Source: Galaxea fascicularis
Taxonomy: Eukaryota; Cnidaria; Anthozoa; Scleractinia; Euphylliidae
Assembly: GCA_948470475.1 (NCBI GenBank)
Contig: OX419344.1
Coordinates: forward strand, 23,954,225-24,018,224
DNA: 64,000 nucleotides
Direction: 5' to 3'
Part shown: positions 11,741 to 22,811 of the stretch, in pieces
Numbering within the stretch: the stretch's first letter is position 1
Layout of the letters: every line of letters starts with the position of its first letter
The notes under the pieces: model-generated
What the model was told of the DNA's origin: nothing
The model's input: the letters and a program-made list of their open reading frames with translations, nothing else
The model's database searches: none
Program-made: the position numbers and the translations under genes

Positions 11741-12430
11741 AAAAGTCAACGGTAGTCAACGTCCGGTAGATCTCACCAAATAATTATTTTGTGAAGTATG
11801 ACGTCCGCTTGTTTAACCTATTATTCCGTTACTTTAACATGTTACCGAAACCCCTTTATATTGAATTTATGTCAATTGTAATAGACACAGACATTTTCTA
11901 CAATCATAGTTCCGTAGCAAAAACAGTGACAAATAAACCCATTTGACATAATTAAGATACAGATGTTCGCATGCAGCTGCACTGCCGACTCCTCTGGTTA
12001 TTAAGTGCATCTTGTTTTGCTTACTTAAAAATAATAAAAATAAAAATAATAATAATAATAATAATAATAGAAAAGCCGGGTGTTTGAGGTCGTTATGACT
12101 GTTATGAGTCCGTGTGAAATTTATGCAGTGTATATTCATATACGCTTATCTTGTTTTAATAGGGATAGCTATTATTATATTGTAAAAAATAATTCATTGT
12201 AGATATTATGGTGGCCTTACTAGGCTTGTTTATCAAGAATATATAAAAGTGATGAATAAATCTTTTCAGCGTCTTGCATCACAGTACTCTATTTAATGAT
12301 ATCTGCCTTAACTCATACGTTATCAGTATATAAACGCCATGAGAATCAAGGAATAATTAGAAAAAAATTAAAATTAATTATTAATTGACCATTCCCCTAG
12401 TGGGGCTTTTCATGGACAATGAAACAAATA

Positions 12431-13013
12431 CAGTCAACTCTCTCATAGCGACAACTTCTCGTAAGCGACCACCTCCCGTAAGTGACCACTTCGTAAACAA
12501 CCGTTTTGTCTCTCAGTTAAATACTGTTCCCAGAGCTCTCTCGTAAGCGACCACCACTCAAATTTCTAAAGCGACCGCGACCACTTTTTAGGCCAGAAAT
12601 TTGACATATTCTTTTGTTTTCTGTTTCTTGTAAGCGACCACCCAACATAATCATGTATGATCGTTAGTAAATCACTACTCAGAAGTGACAAAAGTTCAAT
12701 TTTTAATGACGCCACCCCGTTGTTTTCCAAGGTTTTGTTCGGTTTAAATTTCAGGTGATTTTCATTAACATGAGACACATTGACAAGTACTGTACACGCC
12801 ACTCTACTTTTCCCGAAACTTGTTGCATGTGAAAAAAATCAAATAAATTAGTTTCTATTTGCCTAATTTTAGCTGATTAGGTAATATGTTTATGTAATTA
12901 ATTGATTAATCCAGTGTTAGACTTATCAATTGATCTTTCCCGTAAGCGACCACCTCCCGTAAGCGACCACTTTGTCGTGCACCAAGGGTGGTCGCTTACG
13001 AGAGAGTTGACTG
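12431..13013. mobile_element. Nonautonomous TIR transposon F4, copy 1
   Basis: A 583-bp unit with inverted ends CAGTCAACTCTCTC / GAGAGAGTTGACTG and TA on both sides, as expected of a Tc1/mariner- or pogo-type TA duplication. Both ends hold several subterminal copies of the word GTAAGCGACCACC, which could be transposase binding sites. No long open frame. A partial relative lies at about 57206-57408. Confidence 0.85.
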
Positions 13014-13127
13014 TAATACAAATGAACACAACAGAATTAAGAATCCCAACTGGCGGGAGGCAGACGAGTTGGCTATTTACAAGGATGACGAGGAGTTGAT
13101 CCATGCACGAACCCAGAACAACACCCG

Positions 13128-13208
13128 CTAGTGGCTAGAGCGGGATTTGAACCCGGGTCTCCGCATTGAAATCCAGCGCCCTAGAGCACTCGGCCATCCT
13201 GCTGCCTC
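13128..13208 (-). repeat. tRNA-derived SINE head (Leu-like)
   Basis: On the minus strand there is a pol III box A-like TGGCCGAGTGC and a box B GGTTCAAATCC with a plausible T-arm. The acceptor arms do not pair well, so it is not an intact tRNA gene. It is best read as a tRNA-Leu-like SINE promoter head just upstream of IWS1. Confidence 0.65.
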
Positions 13209-13490
13209 ATGCTGTGTCATTTTGACAAAAAAAAGGCTTATCCTGGTAAGAGACAACGCTGTGGCTGATGGCCAAAACCGCATGAGGACTTATGACCACT
13301 TTCCAGTCTTCCTCAGTTCAACTTACAAGGCGTGGGTGCTAAGCGGAAATTGATTTTGCAACACATCAGTTGTGTGTGGTAAGCGTGATCGGTTGTTGTG
13401 TTGTTTGGGTAAGTTTTTGTGTTTCTTCCCAGGAAGAAGGAGGCTTGAAGGATTCTCAGACTATTAGATAAGACCTCATTCTAAGAGAGA

Positions 13491-16400
13491 ATGGGAGACC
13501 ACGTGGGAAATCCGTTCGATGACATCGATTCTGAAGAGGAAGATCTTGAAAAACCTCCGACACCCGAAATCCATCATGGTGGTGATTCTCCAGACGCTCC
13601 TGGATTTAGCGATATTTCCGACAACGAGCAAGAAGAAACGCCTAAAGAAGACGGCCCCACCAAACATTCTGTTGATAGTAATGACAGTGCGAGTCTGAAT
13701 TCTCCTGGTGCAGCGGTCAAAAGCGGAAAAGAAGACGGTACAGTTGAAGATAAACAAATGCAAGGCAGTCCCATTTACGATCAAGAAATTTCGCCCGTTT
13801 CTTCAACAAACGACCTCGCTGAAGAGGACGAAAATACGTCTAAAAAGGTAGAGGACGAAGTTGCTATGGACGAGAAAGAAACTGTTTCAGTGGCTGAGAT
13901 AATTTGCGAAGAAACAGCATCAGAATCCATAGAAAACAAGCAAGAATCAGTTGAATGCAACGATGAACCTTCTAGGCTTGAGCAATCAGTGGCTACTGGA
14001 GAAACAGCTGAAGATATACACGAAGGACAAACTGCAGAGGACGCAGCTGATCCAGGAATCACAAAAGCAAGGAGGCGTAGGATTTCTTCTGGTGCAGGGA
14101 CAGATGATGACCTAGACATGCCAATTTCTCCTCTTGGGCTGGGTCTCTCGGGAACAGAATCGGATATTGTTGATGACATTTTAAAGAGCGATGTTTCTAG
14201 TCTTCTTCCTGATATAAAAGAGGATTCTAAAGAGGAGGCCATAGGTATTTCAAAATATCAGGATAACGTCACAATTTGAAGTCACTAGAGTTGGCTTCTG
14301 TCTGTTGTGGTGCTATTCTCATCTCTGCAGTTGTCTCCTATCTCTCGTAAGCTCAAGTTATCCAGGTGGCTAGGAAGTTATAGAAGGGGCAAAGGGAACT
14401 AGAAAGAAAGCATAGGGCATTACTCTTTGAAGTACAACCCTTCTCCTCTATCCCCAATAAAAGGCAAAATAGAATGAATGAATAAATTTAACAAATCAAA
14501 TGTGGTTTAACATTGTCTGTACTCTTATCTCCAATGATATTTGTTATCACAGTGGTCAAAATGTTGTGGACTCACGAGGTGCAGCTGAGCAAGTCAACAC
14601 TAAGTTTTGATCAGTGTGATGAAGAATGTCGTCAATAAGATACAGACAGCGTTAAACCACAATCAGTTTGTTTTTTACCACAATATCAATGTCAAAGAAA
14701 ATGTTTATAAGGGATTGTGTGACAAGTTGACATGCGCAGTGTTGTCTAGACTGTTATCGACAATGGCAAATTAGCCAATCAGATTGTGAAATTACTAGTA
14801 ATTATGGTAAAAAAGTAATTAGCTCAATCAATTAATCAACCAATCAGTCAATACTAAGCTCTCAACAACCAAGGATAGCTGTTTTGGCCTTCTGAGCTAT
14901 TTTTGTTTTTGATTCCAACCTAAAAATATGTTCATGGTTGCTACATGTAAAATTCAGATGCATATCCATTTTTTCATAGATTATTAGTATTGTTTCATGT
15001 GCTTGGTTAATCCTGGCAGTAAGAAACATGAACCAGCCCTCTGCACTTACAGCCTATGCTAATTCTAGGGGTTGCAGATTACCAAAGCATGCAAGTGTGA
15101 CACTAGTTGACAGTTATTGTCAACAAGTGTCACACTCAAGTAAAAGTTCGCTCAGTTTTCAGTCAATTTTACGAAAGATAAAAAATAATTACTGATTTTT
15201 CTTGGATGGGCTTGTCCTTACTGGTCATTTTATTATTTTTGGATCAAAGAAAAAGATGATGAAGAAGTCAAAGAGGATAAAGATCTACATGAGGCTGAGC
15301 CTGTGGAACAAGATGAAGAAGGGTAGGTAGTTTTTTTCCCGTGAATTTTGAGTGATCTTGAGAGATGTGATGAAAAGAGGGCAGAGATAGGGAGGTTTGC
15401 ACAGCAGCTGGTATTGTTGTAGGCCAGAAAATGCATGTTACTGTAACAGTAAGACACACATACCCTGAAAGTGTAAACATGTTTTAAGCATTTTTATTTC
15501 ACCACAATATAAAGTGTAATGTGGAGCAATATTATGGAGATCAATCTACAGATGCATCCCATGAGTGACTCATGGTGTTACAAATGAATATTGCAGGTCA
15601 GAACCTGATGAAGAGGCTGGTGAACAGCTGATTGCTGATATTTTTGGTGCCAGTGATGAAGAAGAAGAGTTTGTGGTAAGAATGGTCACATTATGAGAAT
15701 TAATCAAATAGTTCATGATACAGCTTTCTTTAACTTCTAGGGTTTTGGACAAGAAGATATTGAAGTGACAAAGAAAAAGAAAGGAGGTACAGTAATTTGT
15801 CATTCTCCTGAACTGAAATTTAGGTGTTTTAACATTAATTAACAATTATTGGATGAGGTTGAGCATGATAGCGATAATTATCAAGGCCAAGGTTTGTGTT
15901 ATCTGCCAAAGTCGAAGGCTGAGGCGGATAACACAAACTGAGGCCTTGATAATTATCGCTATCATGCGAAAACCAAATCCAATAATTGTTTTATTATGCA
16001 TATTCCTGAGCTGCACTGGCGACTCCGCCATAATAAAACTGATCAAATTGCTGGTTAGTGTATTAGTTGACGTCACTTCTGCATGCATAAAACTATTGTC
16101 TGTAGGTATGACGTCAATTCTACATATATAAAAACTATTGTCTGTAGGTATGACGTAAGAGAAACAGAGCTAGCAAGAATTAGCCGCGTGCTTATAGCCA
16201 ATCAAAATCGAGCTGGTGACACCAATGTATAATAATAACCATTCATTTGAGCATCACCTCCATACGGGTACAAACACTATTACATGGTTATATTTGGAAC
16301 AGCATCACAAATTTAAGTATCAGAGCCCGGAGGGGGGGGTAAGGGTGGAGGGGGGGGGTGGTGGTCTGGATTTCAAGTGATGGGGATGATTGAGTGGAAA

Positions 16401-19400
16401 AAAAAACAATAAAATTCTTGGACCAAAAATTGACTCCCCAAAAATCCCGTGCCAAATCTCCAAGCCTTAAATATTGTGCTTTATTCACAGAACTATGCAG
16501 CCACCATACCCCAATCTTCAGATTGCTTTTAATACCCCAAAAAATTCCTACTCAAATCATTAAGCCACTCAAAAAAATACTTCCCAAAGTAACCCACCAA
16601 AATAAAAGAAATCGCAGAATCAAAATTTTCAAACCCCAAAAATCTGGAATAACCGTCCAGCTGGGTATCAGAGCTGCCTTGGGAAATCACTTTTTCTATG
16701 GCAAGGATTACTGTAGCTGACAGATGAACTTATTTTTGTAGCTCGGGACATGAAACATCGCTCAATCTCTGCTGGATCAGAGGTTGATGATGGACAAGGC
16801 AAGAGTTCTCAAGACAATGATTTGGAAAAGATGACTGTACCAAAGCCAAAAGCTGATAAAGGAGGGGAGAGTGACAGTGATGATGATGCTTTTGATGAGA
16901 GAACTGCGTAAGTTTTAACTGTTATGTTTCAGGATGCTACTTGAGTAAAATGTTTGTGCTGAAAGCCAGAAGGGTTGCTCAAACAGCATGCATTTCCAAA
17001 GCAAAATTTATAATTGAACAATGTTGCTCATCGATGTTTGTCAATTTTTTTTTCTTCATTCATAAGTTAAGACATCCTCACTTGAAATGAATTTCTCTAT
17101 TTCAAACTTAATTCCCCTATTACGCCACTGTTTTGTTTGTTGTCCTTAGGTTTGTCTCAGATTTTGACCTCATGATTCAGAAAAAGAAAGAAGTAAGTTG
17201 CCTTTGTGTGTGTAGCTTAAAATTCACTTAACATGGCTGTGAAGAGGTTTTTTGCCACATGCATAGATCTCCAAGTCCAAGTCCAAGTCCAATAGAAGTC
17301 CAATAAACTCGTGTATGTAGCTTAAAATTCACCAGTGGTCGCTTAGGAGGCGCCAGTTTTCTTGCCTTTGGACCAGCTGCTTGTAAATGTGGTTTTACAG
17401 TATTTCTACTGAAATCCCAAACCATGTTATGTGAATAGCCACGACAGACAAATTTAACAGAAAATGGGTGTTAACATCCAGCTCTATGCCTCAATAAAGT
17501 ATGTTAGTTTTACTGTTCAACCAGCTCCTTTTTTTTAGCAACATGTGTATTTGTAGGTAAAGAGTATGTAAGTAATGAACTGTGTATGTTAGTGACTTTC
17601 TGCATTTACATGTATATAGGCTTCTAATATATTGATAAAAAATAATGATGGTAAAATAAATGAATAAATAATTAAAAAAATGTTATGTGAATAGCCAACC
17701 TGGTGACCTATGACTTGGACATTTTGACAATTTTTATATTCCATGTGTGGTATCACTTTTTCTCTGGCCCAGCTTTCCCCAATCGGCACTGTACTGTTGA
17801 ATACTTGTGAGTTATGGAATTTTGTATTTTCTTCACCATATTGCAGATGAACAGAAACTTTAGGAGAAAACGCAAGGTAAAGATCTTGTTCTTCATCTTT
17901 GCATCTGTAAATTACAGCCTTTATTACAGCCATTTTGAAATCACTCATTATTCATGAAATCTGATTGGCTCTCAACAGTGCAATTTATTCTGTAAGGGAG
18001 CAGCCTGTGTGTGTGTGTGTGTGTGTGGCTTATCACAAAGAGCTTGGCTTCTCAGTGGGTTTGATCTGGTTTTTGAAGTATTTTTTCAAAACATACCAAT
18101 GGAAAAAGTTGCTAATTTCTGTTTTCAGAATGTTGACATCATAAATGACAGTGATGATGCTATAGCACGGATGATCTCACAAATGCAAGAAGCTGCAGAG
18201 GTAAGTAAACGGTTAGTTGTATGAGAGCACCATTTTGTCAGGGAAGCCAACAGTAAAAAAATAGGGGATTTGTTAGTGTGGCTGGTACATTGTGTATCTT
18301 TTGTACACAAGTCGTAAAAAGAGATGAAGGGGAGAAAAAATGGCCAATATCTGTAGTAATCTAGTCTTGTTTATGACTCTTGACAAATTATAAAGAGTGA
18401 AAGGGTTACTTTTCTTTAACAAACAAGCTGTTAGTTCCTTTAACCTTCTTTAACTTAGCCTTGTGTTATGTTATTAGGAGGATCGACTGCTGAATGGAGC
18501 CAAGCAAGCTGCAACTAAGAAACTGAAAATGCTTCCATTTGTTTTAAAGCACATCAACAAGTAAGATGCCCTAGTTAAAAGATAGATTTAAGCTACATAA
18601 ATATCAAGTATTGAGAAACATGCAAACTTTTGGAAAGTACAGGTTAGTGGATTTCATTTGAATGCTCTCACTTGAGAATATCATTTACATAAGTTCAAGA
18701 AGGAAAATTTCAAACTGCCTTGTACAGCATATTAAATAGCACCAAAGAAAAGCTCTACTCTGTTGATTATGTTGAATTTCATCCACTGATGTCAAAGTCA
18801 TAACGACCTTGATCAATGTATGGTTTACGTCACTACGAAAAATTATTGGTAAAAATTCCGACAATACTCTAATCACTGTATTTCGGCCTTGCATTTCAGA
18901 GCTGATTTACAAATGACATTTCTTGATCTTGGAGTTTTAAATGTTTTAAAGGTTAGTACGAAAGTACTTTGTACTGTAGAATCATTGTCATTGTCATGTC
19001 GTCTCCACAGGAGACTGGAATACCTCACAAATTAATGTGTCTATTATTAGGTATTGAGCCCAAGCATTAGCAGCCATAGACAACTGTTTCGGCCTTATTG
19101 GGCCTCATTAGCATGGCAAAGCTAATACTCGGGCTGAACTACCCACATAAATAAACAAGCAATGAACATGTGAAGCTTGTGGGGTGTGGCTTAGAATAAC
19201 AAGAATACCTCACAAATTAGTGTGTCTAGGCAAGCTGAAAGCCACTCATAGGTGACTGACAGTGTTGTTATTCCTTTTAGGACTGGCTCAGCCCTCTGCC
19301 AGATGGCTCTTTGCCACATCTTCAGATTCGTGAAGGTTTGCTTAAAGTTCTGGCCGAGGTACGTTTTTGCTAGCACCTGCCATTTTGGCTCGGACAGTGA

Positions 19401-21191
19401 GGGTGAATGCCACTGATAACGCATGCGTGTAACACTGTTTTTCTAGTTTCCTCCGATGGATGGACGAGCACTTAAAATGAGCGGCATTGGTAAAGCAGTT
19501 ATGTACTTGTGCCGGCATCCAAAGGAGACCAGAGTAAACAAGAAAATAGCTGGGAAACTAATCAGTAAGTAATAATTCATGAATTCAATTGTGGAACAGT
19601 TCAGTGAAGTATAACAGGCCAAATTTTTTCGGGAAATGTGCCGAAATGTCATTTTTTCTATCACAACCTCGCAACTTAGTTTTTAATCTTTAGTGAGACA
19701 TGTTTTGCTATCTGCTTGGTAGAAGCATTAGAGGTTTTTTTGAACCGGTTACAAACGGCACATGTTTTAAGGTCAGGGCACCAGGGAAAGTGGTGGAACT
19801 GATTCTCGTGAAGTACTCGCCATAATGTTATCTGGAATATTTTTTGCAGATGAATGGGCGCGGCCAATATTCGGTGTCACATCAAACTTCAAGTCGCTCA
19901 GTCGAGAGGAAAGGGAAGAACGCGATTATCAAAACATGTCTAAGAAAAGACGATTGAGGTACTATGTCGGGTGGTATCCATACAATACTATTATGTGCCA
20001 TTTGCCTCCCTCCCCACCCTTACGTGATGACACTCCAAAAAAGCCATTATAAAAACGGATCAATGCAGTATCTGGGCAACTGCGCACCTACCCCTCTCCT
20101 AATCCAACAAGTTCTAAATAAATCAGTGTTAATGTTGGGTCAGGGGAGGGGTAGGTGCGCATTTGCGCAGGTACTGACATTTGATTCATAAAAACTAAGA
20201 GGGTGCCCATTGTTTTTTCTCTTCTCCTCTTTCTTGTCTTCCCGCTCTTTCTTTCTTCTTTCCTTCTAGCTGTTTGTTTCTCGAGCTTGTCACACCCCAC
20301 GAAAACTCATTTTTGGCCTTGTTCCAGTCAAATGACTGTAATGTTCGGTAGGCATGTTAGCTGTATACATTGTACGTTCTCTCTCAGTCTGACAGTGCTT
20401 TTTTTCATGTTGTACAGTTCAGTGGATAGTGATGGCGGAAGGACACCCAAGTCTATCGATTCTGCCCTACAGAGCGAGAAAAAGTAAGTACCAGCGATAC
20501 ACTTTGACGTATTTTTCGCAGTTTTACAGTGCATCGTCGACGATGGCGTGTTTTCTTGAATTCAGGTAACAGGCGTTTGTTTTCTCTCCCAATTAGAGCG
20601 GTTAGGCCTGGAGACAAAGGTTTTGTGATGCGAGCCCGCGTTCCTATGCCATCCAACAAGGATTATGTCGTTCGACCAGCGAGCAGCACAGAAAGGGTTG
20701 ATTTCAACAAGGTGACACGACTGTTAAATCTTTAATCGATGTGATCCTCACAGTGACTCGAATAGCTTCTGAAAAGACGTTTGAGCCAATAATTCTAGCA
20801 TTTCTCGTAAGTCAAAATACCCAGCTCTCACCCCATTTCCTCGACAAAACCACTCTTCCCTTCCACTGAAAAACCACATTCTTGCAGTGGTTGTGATGCA
20901 ACCTTGTGAAGCGTTAGTAGCAAGGGTGGCTGCAGGTCCTTCAGTGTTAATCGTGGCTTGAAGTAATGAGTTCATGCTGTGAAAACAGGAAACAGTCTCA
21001 GAACTCTGACCTGCGTCTCTCATGCACTTTAATGTTTCCTTTTTTTTTCACATACTGTGCAGAAACCGCAGAAGTCGATGAACAGATATGAAAAACAGAA
21101 GAGAAAGTTCGAAGATAAGAAGAAACTTCTCGCCCAAGGCTCACAAAGGGCAGTTGGTATTAGTCTGGAAGGCAGAAAAATGGCGCTATGA
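13491..21191 (+). CDS. IWS1: IWS1/SPN1 transcription elongation factor, 16 exons
   Basis: Exons: 13491-14244, 15250-15322, 15597-15675, 15741-15786, 16742-16907, 17150-17192, 17847-17876, 18129-18200, 18478-18560, 18900-18951, 19281-19358, 19447-19564, 19850-19958, 20418-20483, 20597-20711, 21063-21191; all GT-AG, 670 codons, open through every junction. IWS1 binds SPT6 and RNA polymerase II complexes in the nucleus and links elongation to mRNA processing and export. The first about 350 residues are acidic and disordered. Exons 3-4 hold an acidic stretch then VGFGQEDIE, resembling the TND-interacting motifs known in human IWS1. Exons 8-13 encode the conserved TFIIS N-terminal (LW) fold: [69 protein letters not shown]. 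The tail ends [10 protein letters not shown], much like vertebrate IWS1. The intron 1 donor (GTATTT) is weak. Confidence 0.93.
15842..15990. mobile_element. Foldback family F2, copy 1 (IWS1 intron)
   Basis: The ends ACAATTATTGGATGAGG and CCAAATCCAATAATTGT are inverted. Internal arms GATAGCGATAATTATCAAGG / CCTTGATAATTATCGCTATC also pair, so almost the whole 149 bp folds back. A second copy lies at 47224-47373. Confidence 0.85.
16315..16700. repeat. G/A-rich degenerate repeat in IWS1 intron 4
   Basis: A stretch starting AGTATCAGAGCCCGGAGGGG with two G-runs, followed by C/A-rich sequence (CCCCAAAAAT words), and ending near GTATCAGAGCTGCC. The repeated GTATCAGAGC-type ends suggest an old, decayed element. 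No coding support. Confidence 0.4.
18005..18029. repeat. (TG)n microsatellite
   Basis: An uninterrupted run of about 12 TG units in IWS1 intron 7. Confidence 0.9.
19018..19228. repeat. 26-bp direct repeats flanking an insert (IWS1 intron)
   Basis: GAATACCTCACAAATTAATG... at 19018-19043 recurs at 19203-19228 with one mismatch. The roughly 160 bp between them include GGCCTTATTGGGCCTCATTA-type sequence. This fits either a long target-site duplication or a short segmental duplication. Confidence 0.75.
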
Positions 21192-22559
21192 TCTTAGTCT
21201 TCTCCATTCTTTGTGTATGAGGTGGCCTTTCACACAAGGTTTCTTGACATTGGAGGGCATTGGAATGGAGAATAAGGCAAAAGCCGCTTGGTTGTTTTTC
21301 GTCTTGGTATAAAAAAACAAGGAAACAGGCCACTTAAATTTACTTAAGAGATGTAATCCAACATCAGCGTAATGAATCTCGGCTTGGTTCTCCTTCATTG
21401 GTGTTCACAAGTGTTTATGTTCCTATGTTGTGTTCAGTATCAGTTGAGTCCTGAGATTACTTCTTTGTCGCGTTCTCGAACCATTAAAATTTTAACCAAA
21501 AGCAACTTTTCTGTCGAACACGTTCTCCCTTGCTCGGTTTGTCATTGTGCATTCTTTGAATTCTGATTGGTTCGTCCTCTAAGGCAAAGCACAAGCTTTT
21601 GTTCGGTTACTGCTGGAGGGCGCATCGTGAAAACAGAAAATTATTAAAGTAACCTCATCAACATTTGATAAGGAATGAAAGACGTGAAGGGAACATCTGA
21701 ACAGGAAAAGAGTTTACATTTTTAAGAATAGACTAACAACGTAAAACACGCATACTTAACACTTTAAGCCCTAACAGTGATCAAAGTCTACTTTCTCCGT
21801 GCAGTATCACCATTACAGCTAACACACAGGTTATGAGAATAAAGGAAATGATCATCAAACAGAAATGTCTTGATGTTTCACCAAATTCTCTGAAGTAGTA
21901 GTATGAGAAATATGAGAAGACCGGTTAAGAGAATATGCATGTTGATGTCAGGGCTTGAAGGGTTAAAGCAAAAAACAATTAGTTTCATTCATGCTTGCCT
22001 TTGTAAAAAGATCTGAAAACAAAGAAAAAAATAAATTGTAAATAATGTGTACTATGGATTCTGTGGATTTTTTTCAACCTTGAGTTAAATCTCCGCTGAA
22101 AATATTTCTTCTCCTTTCTTGTTATATCGTCATCAGCTTTTCCAAAGTCGTGAATTCTTGGGGCCAGCTAAAGTTGTCAGTCCTTATTTGTAGTGGGGAG
22201 AACTTAGATAATAATCACATTAAAGAGCATAACCTGTGCAGACCTTTAAGAGTGATCAGCATCAAATTTCTCCTTGTAATTTCAACGCCTTATAAAACAG
22301 AGTAATCACGAGAATTAAGGACAGAATCACACAAGATGAATTCGCTTGATATTTTAACAACTTCTCCCCACTGTTTCTTTAGGAAATATTTAGGGGCAGC
22401 AAATGAGAATTTAAAGTTTCATCTCAGGGTTTAAAGTGTGAAGGTAGCAGGTGTACCTACAGAAAGCTTCAATCTTCTATTCACTGAATCTTGGTCAATC
22501 TACAAACGGATCCAAATATTAGCGAGAAAGGGGATGTTGACCAAACGCTTTGTTCTTCA
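21192..22559. other. IWS1 3' flank, no gene recognised
   Basis: Contains the IWS1 3' UTR and beyond. Candidate AATAAA signals sit in an A-rich stretch near 22029. I found no open frame or splice-supported exon that would connect to the orphan exons starting at 22812. Confidence 0.5.
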
Positions 22560-22751
22560 AAAATTTGGTTTTATCAACGGAGTTAATAATGTAAATTGAC
22601 CACCGTACAGGGGTTCTAAAAGCTGACGTTTCGAGTCGATTCGCTCTGACGAAGGGCTAACGCTCGAAACGTCAGCTTTTATAATCCCTGTATGGTGGTC
22701 AATTTACATTATCAACCCCGCTGATAAAACCAAATTTTTGTGTACTACTTC

Positions 22752-22787
<36 letters not shown>

Positions 22788-22797
22788 CCCCCTTTAT
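22560..22797 (+). mobile_element. Hairpin-bearing retroelement-like insert, copy 1, with 13-bp TSD
   Basis: A 238-bp insert bounded by perfect 13-bp direct repeats GCTTTGTTCTTCA (22547-22559 and 22798-22810). Two nested inverted pairs are present: outer AATGTAAATTGACCACCGTA / TGGTGGTCAATTTACATTA and inner AAAAGCTGACGTTTCGAG / CTCGAAACGTCAGCTTTT. The inner loop holds CTGACGA...GAAACGTC, a hammerhead-like core. The 3' tail (GACGCAGCACCACAGTTTCT...) is shared with 41341-41640. The 13-bp duplication indicates retrotransposition. A Penelope-like terminal repeat is the best guess; the family is not proven. Confidence 0.8.
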
Positions 22798-22811
22798 GCT
22801 TTGTTCTTCAG

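Larger units (their letters stand above)
10733..13490. other. Intergenic, repeat-rich
   Basis: No gene recognised between Kv B and IWS1. From 10745 a fragment starting CAGTGGCGGATCCAG carries a long G run (about 10788-10800) and looks like a decayed repeat. Foldbacks at 11328 and 11630, a TIR element at 12431 and a tRNA-like SINE head at 13128 are listed separately. An (ATT/AAT)n stretch lies near 12031-12068. The IWS1 promoter and 5' UTR must lie in the last few hundred bases. Confidence 0.6.

Noticed and set aside
13128..13208. tRNA-Leu gene
   Set aside because: The A and B boxes are good but the acceptor stem does not pair.
13574..14242. Long minus-strand frames opposite IWS1 exon 1
   Set aside because: Antisense shadows of the acidic exon; they have no start context or family features.
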